Of a DNA stretch of 45,308 nucleotides, positions 32,120 through 40,812 are shown one piece after another. A program made the translations under genes and the position numbers. Numbering within the stretch: position 1 is the stretch's first letter; every line of letters begins with the position of its first letter. The notes under the pieces are model-generated. The model saw nothing but the letters and a program-made list of their open reading frames with translations. It did not search any database and was not told the DNA's origin. This stretch comes from Burkholderiales bacterium (GTDB lineage Bacteria; Pseudomonadota; Gammaproteobacteria; Burkholderiales; JAEUOS01), in contig CANJDH010000030.1 in NCBI GenBank assembly GCA_947473125.1, positions 1-45,308 of the forward strand, in the 5' to 3' direction.

Positions 32120-33115
32120 TCAGTCAAATTTCAGGTTGCGCACCTTCACCAGTTGCGCCCACTTCTGCAATTCCTGCGCAATCGTGGTGGCCAGCAGTTC
32201 CGGCGTGCCGCCGACCGCTTCGGCACCCAGCGCGGCGAGCCGGTCGCGCACCTCGGGCAGCAACAGGGCGCGATTGACTTCGCGATTGAGTGTCTCGACC
32301 ACATGGGCGGGCAACTTCGCCGGCCCGAGCAGTGCGAAGAACGTGCCGCCTTCCACCGGATAGCCCTGCTCCCTCAGCGTCGGCACGTCGGGGATCAATG
32401 AAAAGCGTTTGGCCGACGCCACCCCGAGCAACTTGAAGCGGCCCGAGCGCACGTGCTGGTAGGCGGTGGCATAGACGTCCATCGACGACTGCACCTCGCC
32501 CGCCATCAGCGCCGCAATCAGCGGCGCACCGCCCTTGTAGGGCACATGCACCGCGTCGATGCCCGAAGCCTGGCGCAACAGTTCGTAGGTGAGGTGGTTG
32601 GAGCTGCCCAGGCCGAACGAGCCGTAGTTGAGCTTGCCGGGGTTGGCACGCGCGTAGGCGACATACTCGGCCAGGGTGTTGGCCGGCACCGACGGGTGAG
32701 TCAGCAACAGGTAGGGCGTGGTGGCGATCATCACGATCGGCGTGAAATCCTTGACCGGGTCGTAGGGCAGGTTCTTCTGCGTCGCCGAGTTGGTGCCGAA
32801 GGTGCTGGCCGTGCCAAGCAGCAGCGAGTAGCCATCGGCCGGCGAGGTCGCGATGTTGCTGGTGCCGATCGCCCCGGCGGCGCCGGTGCGTGTGTCGACC
32901 ACGAAGTTCTGGCCGAGCGCGATGCCGACCTTCTCCATCACGATGCGCAGCACCGCGTCGCCCGAGCCCCCGGCAGGGAAAGTGTTCACCACCCGCACCG
33001 GATGGTCCGGATACTTCTGCGCCAGCGCCGGCGCGCCCCACCCGGCCAGGCCCAGTAGCGCCAGCGTGGTGCAGGCGGCGCGCCGCAACGTGCTGCGTGT
33101 CATGCATTGGTTCAT
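32120..33115 (-). CDS. Bug/TctC-family periplasmic substrate-binding protein 6
   Basis: 331 residues from an ATG with AAAGGTG upstream. Signal peptide cut near APALAQ, then KYPDHPVRVVNTFPAGGSGDAVLR; the PFxPGG loop is TFPAGGSGD here. VPYKGGAPLIAALMAGEVQSSMDV and FFALLGPAKLPAHVVETLN are Bug landmarks. Divergent from the MaoC-RidA-CoA ligase operon with 174 bp between starts. This arrangement suggests that Bug 6 may capture the acid that the operon's CoA ligase activates. Confidence 0.92.
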   Translation of the reverse strand: MNQCMTRSTLRRAACTTLALLGLAGWGAPALAQKYPDHPVRVVNTFPAGGSGDAVLRIVMEKVGIALGQNFVVDTRTGAAGAIGTSNIATSPADGYSLLLGTASTFGTNSATQKNLPYDPVKDFTPIVMIATTPYLLLTHPSVPANTLAEYVAYARANPGKLNYGSFGLGSSNHLTYELLRQASGIDAVHVPYKGGAPLIAALMAGEVQSSMDVYATAYQHVRSGRFKLLGVASAKRFSLIPDVPTLREQGYPVEGGTFFALLGPAKLPAHVVETLNREVNRALLLPEVRDRLAALGAEAVGGTPELLATTIAQELQKWAQLVKVRNLKFD

Positions 33116-33210
33116 GTGAACACCTTTGATGGAGGTTTTCCGCCCGGTGCAGGCCGGTGCGGGGGTCGATGTGTGTGTGCCTATTGTATGATCAGGTCGA
33201 GCAGGAACCG

Positions 33211-33245
33211 CAACGCAAGAAGCAGCAAGAAGCAGCAAGAAGCGC
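33211..33245. repeat. Short 10-bp tandem repeat upstream of the MaoC operon
   Basis: Two perfect copies of agcagcaaga (33221-33240), with a related caacgcaaga before and agcgc after. It lies in the 5' leader of the MaoC-RidA operon. Function unknown; possibly only low-complexity purine-rich leader. Confidence 0.6.
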
Positions 33246-33289
33246 GCCCACAATCGCCACAACACCTGCAGAGCCCGCGAAAGCACCGC

Positions 33290-33748
33290 ATGAACCTCCA
33301 ACCCGGCGACACCTTCGAAGGTCCGTCCAAGACCCTCACCGACGCGCATTTCCTGCTGTTCTCCGGCGTCACCGGCGACACCCATCCGGTCCATTACGAC
33401 GTCGAATACGCGAAGCAGACGCGCTTTGGCAAGCCGCTCGCGCACGGCCTGCTGCTGGCCTCGATGACCGCCCTGGGCGCCTCGTCGGCGCGCGACCGGC
33501 TCGACGGCTTCGTGTTCGTCGAGCAGGGCTGCACTTATCTCAAGCCCGCGGTGGTCGGCGACACCATCAAGCCAATGTTCGTGATCGAAAAAATCTGGGA
33601 CGAAGGTCACCGGCGCTTTTGCCGCGTCGCCACCAGCCTCGTCAACCAGCGCGGCGAGCGCCTGCTCGAAGGCTTTCACCTCTACCGCGTCATGCCCAAG
33701 CCCACCACCGGCGCGAACTCCAGCGCCCCTTCGAAGGAAACCCCATGA
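33290..33748 (+). CDS. MaoC-type enoyl-CoA hydratase, catalytic motif intact
   Basis: 152 residues, hot-dog fold. The hydratase-2 motif F-S-G-V-T-G-D-T-H-P-V-H-Y-D keeps both the catalytic Asp and His. AHGLLLASM follows as the usual second block. It should hydrate (R)-specific enoyl-CoA or dehydrate the reverse, in the cytosol. Its stop codon overlaps the next gene's start (ATGA), so it is coupled to the RidA-like gene. The Shine-Dalgarno is weak (GAAAG). Confidence 0.9.
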   Translation: MNLQPGDTFEGPSKTLTDAHFLLFSGVTGDTHPVHYDVEYAKQTRFGKPLAHGLLLASMTALGASSARDRLDGFVFVEQGCTYLKPAVVGDTIKPMFVIEKIWDEGHRRFCRVATSLVNQRGERLLEGFHLYRVMPKPTTGANSSAPSKETP

Positions 33749-34149
33749 GCGCGATTCGCGGCCCCGTCACCGGCGGCAAGCCCTGGCCGGCCCACTACAC
33801 CTATGTGCCGGCGACGCGCGTCGGCAACATGGTCTGGCTGTCCGGTACCACCGGCACCGACGACAACGGCGTCATCACCGCCCCGGGCGACATCGCCGAG
33901 CAGACCCGGCAGATTTTCCGCAAGTTCGAAAATCTGCTCAACTCGATCGGCGGCAGCTGCAACGACATCGTCCAGACCCACGACTTTTTCACCACCACCG
34001 AGAACTACCGCGCCACCGCCGCGGTGCGCCGCGAGTTTTTCACCAGCGCGCAGCCGACTTCCGCCGGCGTACTGGTGGCGGGCCTGTTGCGCAAGGATGC
34101 CTTGATCGAGATCTCCGCGGTGGCGGTGCTGCGCGACCCGGCGGGCTGA
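33745..34149 (+). CDS. RidA/YjgF-family protein lacking the deaminase arginine
   Basis: 134 residues. Fold landmarks: GNMVWLSGTTGTDDNGVI, DIAEQTRQIFRKFENLL, LIEISAVAVL. In E. coli RidA the catalytic Arg105 precedes the V-x-V-A block; by alignment this protein has Ser there (TSAGVLVAGL). It is therefore probably not an imine deaminase of the archetypal type but one of the Rid1-7 subgroups. AAGGAAA spaces the ATG, which overlaps the MaoC stop. Three bases separate its stop from the next gene. Confidence 0.88.
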   Translation: MSAIRGPVTGGKPWPAHYTYVPATRVGNMVWLSGTTGTDDNGVITAPGDIAEQTRQIFRKFENLLNSIGGSCNDIVQTHDFFTTTENYRATAAVRREFFTSAQPTSAGVLVAGLLRKDALIEISAVAVLRDPAG

Positions 34150-34152
34150 GGC

Positions 34153-34623
34153 TTGACAGACGCTGTGAAGCCCGCCCTGCACAGCCGCGACTGGGACGAT
34201 TTCGAGCTCGGTGCACGCTACCCGACGCTAAGCCGCCTGATCACGCTCGAAGACCACCTTGCCTTTTGCAGGCTGGTGCGCTACGAGGTGCCGCTATTCC
34301 TCGACGAAGACGCCGGCAAAGCCACTGCCTACGGCGGGCGCATCTGTCCGAGCCACCTGATCATGTCGTTCTCGACCGCGATGACCGGCCACCTGTTTTC
34401 CGAATCGGTGCTGGGCCTGCTGGCGATCGAGCGTGCGCGCTTTCTCGCGCCGGTGCGCCCCGGCGACACGATCCGTACCGAGGTCGAGGTGCTCGAGAAG
34501 AAGCCGACCTCCGACCCCGGGCGCGGCATCATCACGTTTCGCGACCATGTGTTCAACCAGCGCGACGAGCTGGTGTTCCAGAACGACAAGGTCACGCTGC
34601 TGCGCCGGCGCCTGTTGCCGTGA
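34153..34623 (+). CDS. MaoC-like hot-dog protein without the catalytic Asp-His pair
   Basis: 156 residues from TTG, 3 bp after the RidA stop. The MaoC region lining up with T-G-D-x-N-P-x-H-x-D reads V-R-Y-E-V-P-L-F-L-D, so Asp is Tyr and His is Phe. The later GRICPSHLIMS block is in the position of the usual A-x-G. It is therefore a hot-dog protein that may bind an acyl-CoA or fulfil a thioesterase-like or chaperone role for the active MaoC. The TTG is the only start near this position; no good ATG is nearby. Confidence 0.82.
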   Translation: MTDAVKPALHSRDWDDFELGARYPTLSRLITLEDHLAFCRLVRYEVPLFLDEDAGKATAYGGRICPSHLIMSFSTAMTGHLFSESVLGLLAIERARFLAPVRPGDTIRTEVEVLEKKPTSDPGRGIITFRDHVFNQRDELVFQNDKVTLLRRRLLP

Positions 34624-34661
34624 CAGCCCTGCCTTGACGCCTCTGCGGTGAGAAGCCTGCC

Positions 34662-36002
34662 TTGAGAGACCTGTTGCGCGAATCTGCCGCATCGATCGCG
34701 GCGTTTCAGGCGGAACGCCTGCGCGCCATGCTGGCGCTGTGCGCGCGCGGCCACCCCTACTACCGTCGCGTCTGGGCCCAGGCCGGCATCGACATCGCCT
34801 CGATTCAAACCCTGGACGACCTGGCGCGCCTGCCGCTGACGCCCAAGCGCGACCTGATGGCCGACCCCGAGAGCTTCCGCCTGCAGTTGCCGGACCTGCC
34901 GCTGCACGAACGCGTGTTGTGGGAGGTGATCTACACCAGTGGCAGCACCGCCGAGCCGACGCCGGTCTACAACACCACTCACGATTACCACGCCTACCTG
35001 TTCCAGTCGCGCCGTGTCGCCGAGATCTCCGGCATCGGTGCCGACGACGTGATCGCCAATCTGTTCCCGCTGACGGCCGCGCCGATGGGCGCCTTCGTGC
35101 GCTCGGCCACCAATGCCTATGCCGCCGGTGCCGCCATCTTCGCCGCCCTGCCGGGTGCGCCGCTCGGCCCCTTCGAGGTGCAGCGGCCGCTCGACTACGC
35201 GGTGCGCAGCGTCGAGCGCCACCGCGCCAGCATCTTGTGGGGCGTGCCGAGCTTTGTGCGGCGCGTGCTGCTACGCGCCATCGAATTGCAGGCCGACTTT
35301 TCCAGCGTGCGCATGTGTGCCATCACCGGCGAGGCCTCCAGCCCGGCGATGCGCGACGAACTGCGCCGCTGCCTCACCGCCTTGAAGGCGTGCGGCACCA
35401 CCGTGTTTGACCGCTACGGCTCGACAGAACTTGGCGCCTTTGCGCAGTGTCATGAAGAAGGCAGCTGGCACAACCCGGCGCCGGAAATCCAGTATCACGA
35501 GGTAGTCGACCCCGACACCGGCCGGCCGCTGCCCGACGGCACGCGCGGTTCGCTGGCCGTGACCCACCTCGACCGGCGCGGCACGGTGCTGATCCGCTTT
35601 CTGGTGGGCGACACGGTGTCGCTCGAGCGCAGCCCCTGCCTGCATTGCGGCCGGCACGGCGACCGCGTCGTCGGCCCGGTGGCGCGCAGCGGCGACCTCG
35701 TCAAGATCAAGGGCGCGCTGGTCAACATCGCCGTGCTGCTCGACAGCGTGCAGGGCCTGCCCGAGGTCGATGAGTTGCAGGTGGTGGTCGGGAATGTCAA
35801 TGCGGCCGACCCGTTCTCGGGCGACGACCTGGTGGTGCGCGTGGCCACGCGTGCGGCCGACCGCGCCGTTCTGGCCGAAAACATTGTGCAGCGCGTGCAG
35901 GACGCGGTACGCCTGCGGCCGCGCGTCGAGTTCGTCGAGGGGCTAAGCATCTACGAGCCGGGTGTGCAGACCAAGGCGGTGCGGTTCATCGACCGACGCT
36001 GA
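34662..36002 (+). CDS. Phenylacetate-CoA ligase-like AMP-dependent synthetase
   Basis: 446 residues from TTG. The ATP-binding loop is Y91-T-S-G-S-T-A-E-P-T-P (91-101), and YGSTELGAF is the acyl/ATP motif A5 region. A CLHCGRHGDRV sequence resembles the Zn- or structural Cys of PaaK-type enzymes. Size and order match PaaK, which activates aryl acids with ATP and CoA. Together with MaoC it suggests CoA-thioester degradation of an aromatic or alkenoic acid. It is the last gene of the operon. Confidence 0.9.
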   Translation: MRDLLRESAASIAAFQAERLRAMLALCARGHPYYRRVWAQAGIDIASIQTLDDLARLPLTPKRDLMADPESFRLQLPDLPLHERVLWEVIYTSGSTAEPTPVYNTTHDYHAYLFQSRRVAEISGIGADDVIANLFPLTAAPMGAFVRSATNAYAAGAAIFAALPGAPLGPFEVQRPLDYAVRSVERHRASILWGVPSFVRRVLLRAIELQADFSSVRMCAITGEASSPAMRDELRRCLTALKACGTTVFDRYGSTELGAFAQCHEEGSWHNPAPEIQYHEVVDPDTGRPLPDGTRGSLAVTHLDRRGTVLIRFLVGDTVSLERSPCLHCGRHGDRVVGPVARSGDLVKIKGALVNIAVLLDSVQGLPEVDELQVVVGNVNAADPFSGDDLVVRVATRAADRAVLAENIVQRVQDAVRLRPRVEFVEGLSIYEPGVQTKAVRFIDRR

Positions 36003-36021
36003 CGGTGCGGCATCGGGAATA

Positions 36022-36056
36022 GGTCGGAAACCCATGGTGGGAACGATTCTCAGCCC
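36022..36056. repeat. Dispersed intergenic repeat, copy 6
   Basis: Reads ggtcggaaacccatggtggg then aacgattctcagccc. It lies between the CoA ligase and the convergent ankyrin gene; diverged from the consensus at two core positions. Confidence 0.7.
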
Positions 36057-36127
36057 GCTTGCATTACGCCCCACTGGCGCCGCGTCCGGACCGGCCGGCC
36101 AGTGCCTGTGGTCTGCGTGCCCCGGGG

Positions 36128-36886
36128 TCAGCGCGCCCCCGCCGCCTCCAGCAGGCGAACCATGGGCAGGTAACCGCGCTGGCGCGCCAGCGCGAGTGGC
36201 GTGTTGCCGGCGCGGTCTGCCAGTTGCAGATTCGCCCTGGCCTTGATCAGCGCTTCCAGCGTGGCCTGATGGCGCTTGCCGCCGTCTCCCAGGACAATCG
36301 CTTCAATCACGGCGGTCCAGTGCAGGTTGTTGACATGGTCGAGCGGCGCACCGGCCGCAATCAGTTGGCGCACCACGCCGTCGTGCCCCAGATGCGCAGC
36401 GGCAATCAGGGCGGTGCCGTCGTAGCGGCTGGTGGTGAGCTTGGCGCTGGCACCGAGTTCGATCAGGAGGCGCAGCGTGTCTTCGTCATCCGCCACAGAG
36501 GCGATGGTAATGCCGTCATAGCGGTCGTTCTCCAAGAGGTTGATATTCACGCCCCCTTTCACCAGCGCGCGCACTGCATCGCGCTGGCGTGCGAATACCG
36601 CCACGTGCAGCGGGGTACGGCCATAACTGTCACGCGCGTTCAGGTCCGCCTTCGCAGCGGCAGCCGCCTCGATCGCGGCCAGATTGCCGCGATGCGCTGC
36701 AGCGTGCAGCGTGCCGAATCGTGCGATTTCCGGTGCACTGGGCGGCACCTGCGCCATAACGGAGGTGGACGTCAGGATCGGGTTAAAGAACACCCCGCAC
36801 GCTGCCACCGACAGGCCGACGAGGAACAACCGGCCCCTCATGTGCTGGAAAGGGCGCCGGAAAACCACAGGATACGGGGTGTGCAT
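36128..36886 (-). CDS. Exported ankyrin-repeat protein
   Basis: 252 residues. The N-terminus has a basic stretch and a hydrophobic segment (about 19-44) ending in SVMAQ, a signal anchor or signal peptide. At least four ankyrin repeats follow, recognisable from GRTPLHVAVFARQRDAVRALV, YDGITIASVADD, GTALIAAAHLGHDGVVRQLI and GNTPLALARQRGYLPMVRLL. GGAGATAT upstream supports the start at 36886. Ankyrin proteins mediate protein binding; a periplasmic one may protect or bind the neighbouring GlcG/HbpS-family protein. It follows that gene by 15 bp. Confidence 0.88.
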   Translation of the reverse strand: MHTPYPVVFRRPFQHMRGRLFLVGLSVAACGVFFNPILTSTSVMAQVPPSAPEIARFGTLHAAAHRGNLAAIEAAAAAKADLNARDSYGRTPLHVAVFARQRDAVRALVKGGVNINLLENDRYDGITIASVADDEDTLRLLIELGASAKLTTSRYDGTALIAAAHLGHDGVVRQLIAAGAPLDHVNNLHWTAVIEAIVLGDGGKRHQATLEALIKARANLQLADRAGNTPLALARQRGYLPMVRLLEAAGAR

Positions 36887-36901
36887 GGCGATATCTCCGG
36901 A

Positions 36902-37393
36902 TTACTTCAACAGGTCTTTGACTTTTTCCAGCGCGGCAACAGCGCATTGTTCATCCAGATGGCCGCCGGGTGCGCCACCCACGCCCACCGCGCCAATCAC
37001 GTCATTGCCGACACGGACCGGCACGCCGCCACCGACCAAGAGGAAACCGGGAATGTAGACCAGGTTGGCCGCTGCGGGATTTTTCTGCGCGCCTTCCATC
37101 ATCGCCAGGGTGGTGTTGCGGGCGGAAGCGGAGGTGAAGGCCTTGCCGAAGCTGGCAGCCACGGTGTGCGGGCCGGCATTGTCGGCACGCTGCACGGCGC
37201 GCACGGTGCCGGCGCGATCCACCACGGTGGCGGTGACGTTGTAGCCGCCGGCGGTGCAGGCGGCCACGGTGGCAGCGGCAAGCTGGTTGGCCAGCTCGAG
37301 CGACATGTTGCGCTCGGTGCGCACAGCCTGCGCGTTGACGGTGGAAGCGGCTGCACAGGCAGCCAGGACGAGGGTGGTGGCAAAGCGACGCAT
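36902..37393 (-). CDS. GlcG/HbpS-family secreted haem-binding-like protein
   Basis: 163 residues with a signal peptide (MRRFATTLVLAACAAASTVNAQ). The GlcG/HbpS domain is recognisable from LANQLAAATVAACTAGG, VDRAGTVRAVQRADNAGPHT, and the Gly-rich GGGVPVRVGNDVIGAVGVGGAPGG. In Streptomyces, HbpS binds haem and modulates the SenS-SenR two-component system. This gene lies downstream of a sensor kinase/regulator pair in the same direction, 120 bp after the regulator. CTGGAGAAC upstream supports the start. Confidence 0.88.
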   Translation of the reverse strand: MRRFATTLVLAACAAASTVNAQAVRTERNMSLELANQLAAATVAACTAGGYNVTATVVDRAGTVRAVQRADNAGPHTVAASFGKAFTSASARNTTLAMMEGAQKNPAAANLVYIPGFLLVGGGVPVRVGNDVIGAVGVGGAPGGHLDEQCAVAALEKVKDLLK

Positions 37394-37513
37394 GAAGTTC
37401 TCCAGTTGTTTGATCCGGTTCGATTAACCGTAGGAGAACTTTATGAATTCGGGCTTGTTTGCACCATCCGCATGGCTACGCCGCAGGCTCCGTAGAACTA
37501 CGTGCAGCGTGGC

Positions 37514-38170
37514 TCAGGAGCTGCCGTCCTGCTGCTCCACCAGGCTGGCGTAACCGCGGATCAGGTGCGCCAGCGAATCGACTTCCAGCTTGGCAAACAG
37601 ATGCGCGCGATGCGTCTCTACGGTACGCGGAGAAAGCTCGAGCGCACGACCGATTTCCTTGTTGGTCAGGCCTTCGATGATCAGGCCCAGCACCTCGCGC
37701 TCGCGCTCGGAGAGCTGCGCGTACCGCTCGCGGGCCGCACGATCGGCCTGATGCCGCTGGCGCGAGCGCACATGCTGGCGCACCGCATGCTGCAAGGCGT
37801 CGATCAGCGCTTCGTCATTGACCGGCTTTTCCAGAAACTCGGCCGCCCCTGACTTGAAGGCGCGGCGGCACATCTCCACCGTGCCATGGCCGGTGAGCAT
37901 GATGATCGGTTGGTCCACGCCTTGCGCCACCAGACGCTCAAGCACCGTCAGGCCGGAGAGGCCGGGCATGCGCACATCGAGCACGATGGCGCCAATGCTC
38001 TCGCGATCGAAGCCTTCCAGGAAGGCCACCGGATCGGCCCAGCTTTGCACGCGCAGCCCCACCGTGCCAATGAGCAGCGCGAGGCTGCTGCGCACCGCCT
38101 CGTCATCATCGATCAGCTGGATCAAGGGTGAGAGGGGTTGGTGGGTCAGGGAGGATTCCACGCTGTTCAT
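37514..38170 (-). CDS. FixJ/NarL-type response regulator
   Basis: 218 residues from the ATG at 38170 (a TTG four codons earlier overlaps the kinase stop and is an alternative). Receiver domain: acidic pocket D21-D-D, phosphoacceptor D65 in AIVLDVRMPGLSG, and switch residues in MLTGHG and LEKPV. A LuxR-type HTH follows (SEREREVLGLIIEGLTNKEIGRALELSPRTVETHRAHLF). The layout matches FixJ/TodT-type regulators, in the same operon as the histidine kinase. Target genes are unknown but plausibly the adjacent secreted proteins. Confidence 0.92.
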   Translation of the reverse strand: MNSVESSLTHQPLSPLIQLIDDDEAVRSSLALLIGTVGLRVQSWADPVAFLEGFDRESIGAIVLDVRMPGLSGLTVLERLVAQGVDQPIIMLTGHGTVEMCRRAFKSGAAEFLEKPVNDEALIDALQHAVRQHVRSRQRHQADRAARERYAQLSEREREVLGLIIEGLTNKEIGRALELSPRTVETHRAHLFAKLEVDSLAHLIRGYASLVEQQDGSS

Positions 38171-38178
38171 CGCATTGT

Positions 38179-39627
38179 TCAAGACGGTGTGCTTTGCAGG
38201 GGCAGGCTCAGTGTGAAGATAGCACCCGTGGGTGTGTGGTTGCCCGCGATCAGTTGCCCGCCCATTCTGGCAGCAAGCGATTCACATAGGCTCAGGCCCA
38301 GCCCGAGCCCGCCGGCACGGGTGCTGAAGAAGGGTTCAAACAGGCGCGGCAAGGCGTCGGGCGCAATCCCGGGGCCGGTGTCGCTGATGGAAAGCACACC
38401 CTGTGCGCCCTCGCGAGCCACTGCCAGGGTCAGCCTGCGCCCGGCCTCGGCGGTGGCTGCCATCGCCTCGATGGCATTGGTTATCAGGTTGTGGATGATC
38501 TGCTCCACCGCCACCGGGTCGGCCGCCACCAGCACCGGCTCGCCTGCGTCTACCGATGCGTGTACATGCTGGCCTTGCAGCCTTGGTGCCAACAGATGCA
38601 GCGCGGCCGCGGCCGCTTCCGCCAGATTCACCGCCTGCAGCGGTGCAGTGGTGGAAGGATCAATGCTGCGGCGCAGGCGCGCAATCACGTCCGATGCGCG
38701 GCGTGCCTGGGTGGCCGCCTGCACCATGGCGCCGCGCGCGGTCTCCAGTTCCGGCGGGTCCTCGGCCAAGAGGCGTTGCGCTGCCTGCGTATTGGCCAGC
38801 ACCGCCGTGAGCGGCTGGTTCAGTTCGTGCGCCAACCCGGCCGCCAATTCGCCCATCTGGTTCAGGCGCGCCACCTGTCCCAATCGCAGCAATTCCTCAG
38901 CGCGGCGCCGTTGTTCCTGCTGGCCCAGCAGTGCCCGCAGCGCGGCCAATGCTGCCGCCACAAGGGCACACCAGGCCAGCATGCGCAGCCAGGGCAGCTC
39001 CGCCCAGCCAACGTGCCGTTCGGCCAGCACATTGAAGGGCTGGCTTTCCGCTGCCAGGTGTTTTTCAAACGCGAAGCTCCACCCGCCGGACCCGATTTGC
39101 CCCGGCTGAAGGGTGACCTCCTGTCCCAGGTGCGCCAGCCGCACACGCACAGAGCTGGTTTGCGGATCCATCGGCCATTCCGCCCACGGCACCACCTGAC
39201 GCAGGTCGAGCCGCAGCGCGAAGCTGGCGGGATCAGCGGCGTTGACCACCACGTAGCGGCCGGCGGCCAGATCCATGCTCGCCAACTCAGGCCGCTTCAG
39301 CGCGCGCGAGCGCGCCTCAGCCTGCACCAGGGCCTGATCAGACCATTGCGCGCCGGCTTCGCGGCGCTTTACCTCGAGAATTTGCGGGTACACCGAAGAC
39401 AGGCGCGGCTCGGGGCCCGCCGGTGGCTGCAACAGTGCCAGTGACGACAACACCGCATCATGTTGCACCACGCGCTGGCTGAGCAGGCGGTGGACGATGC
39501 GCGCATCGGTTTCGAACGCATCGCGCAATTGCCCCAGTTCGGCGCGCGCCAGTACCACGGCACCGATGGTGCCAAGCAGGCACCAGGCGAGAACCCACAC
39601 GGCTAGGCGGTTCAACTGAAGCGGCAT
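38179..39627 (-). CDS. Membrane sensor histidine kinase with periplasmic domain
   Basis: 482 residues from the ATG at 39627. TM1 at about 8-28 and TM2 at about 212-233 enclose a periplasmic sensor region of about 180 residues. The cytoplasmic part has the H box L-A-H267-E-L-N-Q-P-L, followed by HATPase with NLITNAIEAM (N box), SDTGPGIAPD and GLGLGLSLCESLA (G boxes). The ELNQPL H-box is that of DctB/FixL-type kinases. It overlaps or adjoins the regulator gene start. Two periplasmic binding-protein genes precede it, a plausible source of ligand signal. Confidence 0.92.
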   Translation of the reverse strand: MPLQLNRLAVWVLAWCLLGTIGAVVLARAELGQLRDAFETDARIVHRLLSQRVVQHDAVLSSLALLQPPAGPEPRLSSVYPQILEVKRREAGAQWSDQALVQAEARSRALKRPELASMDLAAGRYVVVNAADPASFALRLDLRQVVPWAEWPMDPQTSSVRVRLAHLGQEVTLQPGQIGSGGWSFAFEKHLAAESQPFNVLAERHVGWAELPWLRMLAWCALVAAALAALRALLGQQEQRRRAEELLRLGQVARLNQMGELAAGLAHELNQPLTAVLANTQAAQRLLAEDPPELETARGAMVQAATQARRASDVIARLRRSIDPSTTAPLQAVNLAEAAAAALHLLAPRLQGQHVHASVDAGEPVLVAADPVAVEQIIHNLITNAIEAMAATAEAGRRLTLAVAREGAQGVLSISDTGPGIAPDALPRLFEPFFSTRAGGLGLGLSLCESLAARMGGQLIAGNHTPTGAIFTLSLPLQSTPS

Positions 39628-39694
39628 GGTAAATGCGCCGGCGGTTGCATCAGCGGTTGCGCCGGCAAAGTCGCCTTGAGCCTGTAGCGGTGTT

Positions 39695-40807
39695 TCATCG
39701 CGCCAGGCTGCGCACCCGCATCTCGAGCGGCGGCAGGAAGCTGCGGTCGAACACTTCACTGACGGCCGGCGTGCGGGGCAGGCGCTTGACGCGTACCAGC
39801 CGTTCGATCAGCTTTTGCAGACGTTGATCGTCCATATCGCCGATGCCGATGCTGCGCCCCTCGGGGTGGGCCATCTCGATCGCCAGCGTGCCTTCCAGAC
39901 GGCGCAGATTGATCGCCGCATCGCTGCCCGGCGCCTGGCGCAGCAGAGTGGCAATCGCCGCCTGCGGGTCGCGCACGGTATCGGCCAGGCCCTGATTGAT
40001 GGCGCGCACCAGGCCCGCGAGCAGCGGGCGTTCGCGCTGATAGGTCTCGCGGGTCACGAACAGGGTGTTGCCGTACATCTCGGGCAGCACATCCGACCAA
40101 TTGAGAAAACGAATTGCCGCAGGGTCGACGCCGAGGGGTGCAGCCGAGGCAATCAACGTGTTGACAAAGCCGAACACGCCGTCGGCACCGCGGCCTTGCA
40201 GCATGTCCCTGACGGCACCGCCCATGCCGCCCATGGAGCCATCTACCTGAACCCGGCCGGGGTCGAACCCGGCGGCGTTGGCATACAAATCAAAGGTCAG
40301 CAGCGCTGCATCGCTGCCGTGGCCGGTGATGCGCTTGCCGATCAGATCGGCGGGCTGGCGGATCGGGCCGCGCGCATCCACCGCAATGGTGAACGGCACC
40401 GTGTTGAATGTGGTGAAAATCGCCACCGGCCCGGTGCCCGGGGCGCTGCGGGCAATGCGCTCGATTAGTGCGCTGATGTCACCGTACCCGGCCTCGTAGG
40501 CGCCATCGCGAACCATCGGCACCATGGCCGCCGCGCCCGGCCCGCCGGACAATTGCACCTCCAGCCCTTGTTCACGCAGGTAGTTGCGCTCCTGCGCCAC
40601 CAGAAAGAACACCACCGGCCCGGAAAGCCCGGTGTTGAGCAGGATGCGCAGGGTGCGCGATGCCGGGGCAACCTGGGCGCGCGAATCACCCATCCCGGCG
40701 AGGGCGCAGGCGGCGGCGAGCGTGGTGAGGCAGCGGCGGCGGGTGAATGCCTTGGAGGCAAGCGGTGTGGTGGCAGAAGTGTTGTGCATGGGCAAAAGTG
40801 TGGCCAT
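39695..40807 (-). CDS. NMT1/SsuA-type periplasmic substrate-binding protein, copy A
   Basis: 370 residues with an N-terminal Tat-like or Sec signal (FTRRRCLTTLAAACALAGMGDSRAQ); the RRR preceding a hydrophobic stretch suggests export via Tat. The mature domain begins LRILLNTGLSGPVVFFLVAQ and contains EVQLSGGPGAAAMVPMVRDGAYEAGYGDISALIE, typical of the nitrate/sulfonate/taurine/thiamine-precursor binding family. No ABC permease or ATPase is adjacent. It is separated by 67 bp from the kinase gene, and its stop lies 5 bp from the second binding-protein gene upstream. Confidence 0.88.
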   Translation of the reverse strand: MATLLPMHNTSATTPLASKAFTRRRCLTTLAAACALAGMGDSRAQVAPASRTLRILLNTGLSGPVVFFLVAQERNYLREQGLEVQLSGGPGAAAMVPMVRDGAYEAGYGDISALIERIARSAPGTGPVAIFTTFNTVPFTIAVDARGPIRQPADLIGKRITGHGSDAALLTFDLYANAAGFDPGRVQVDGSMGGMGGAVRDMLQGRGADGVFGFVNTLIASAAPLGVDPAAIRFLNWSDVLPEMYGNTLFVTRETYQRERPLLAGLVRAINQGLADTVRDPQAAIATLLRQAPGSDAAINLRRLEGTLAIEMAHPEGRSIGIGDMDDQRLQKLIERLVRVKRLPRTPAVSEVFDRSFLPPLEMRVRSLAR

Positions 40808-40812
40808 AGGCC

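Noticed and set aside
32104-32124. 7-bp hairpin (actgaac/gttcagt) at the end of the Bug 6 gene
   Set aside because: Short AT-poor stem overlapping the stop codon with no T tract; too weak to call a terminator.
38134-38150. ggttggtgggtcaggg resembling the dispersed-repeat core
   Set aside because: Lies inside the response-regulator coding region, lacks both flanking arms, and differs after the first nine bases.
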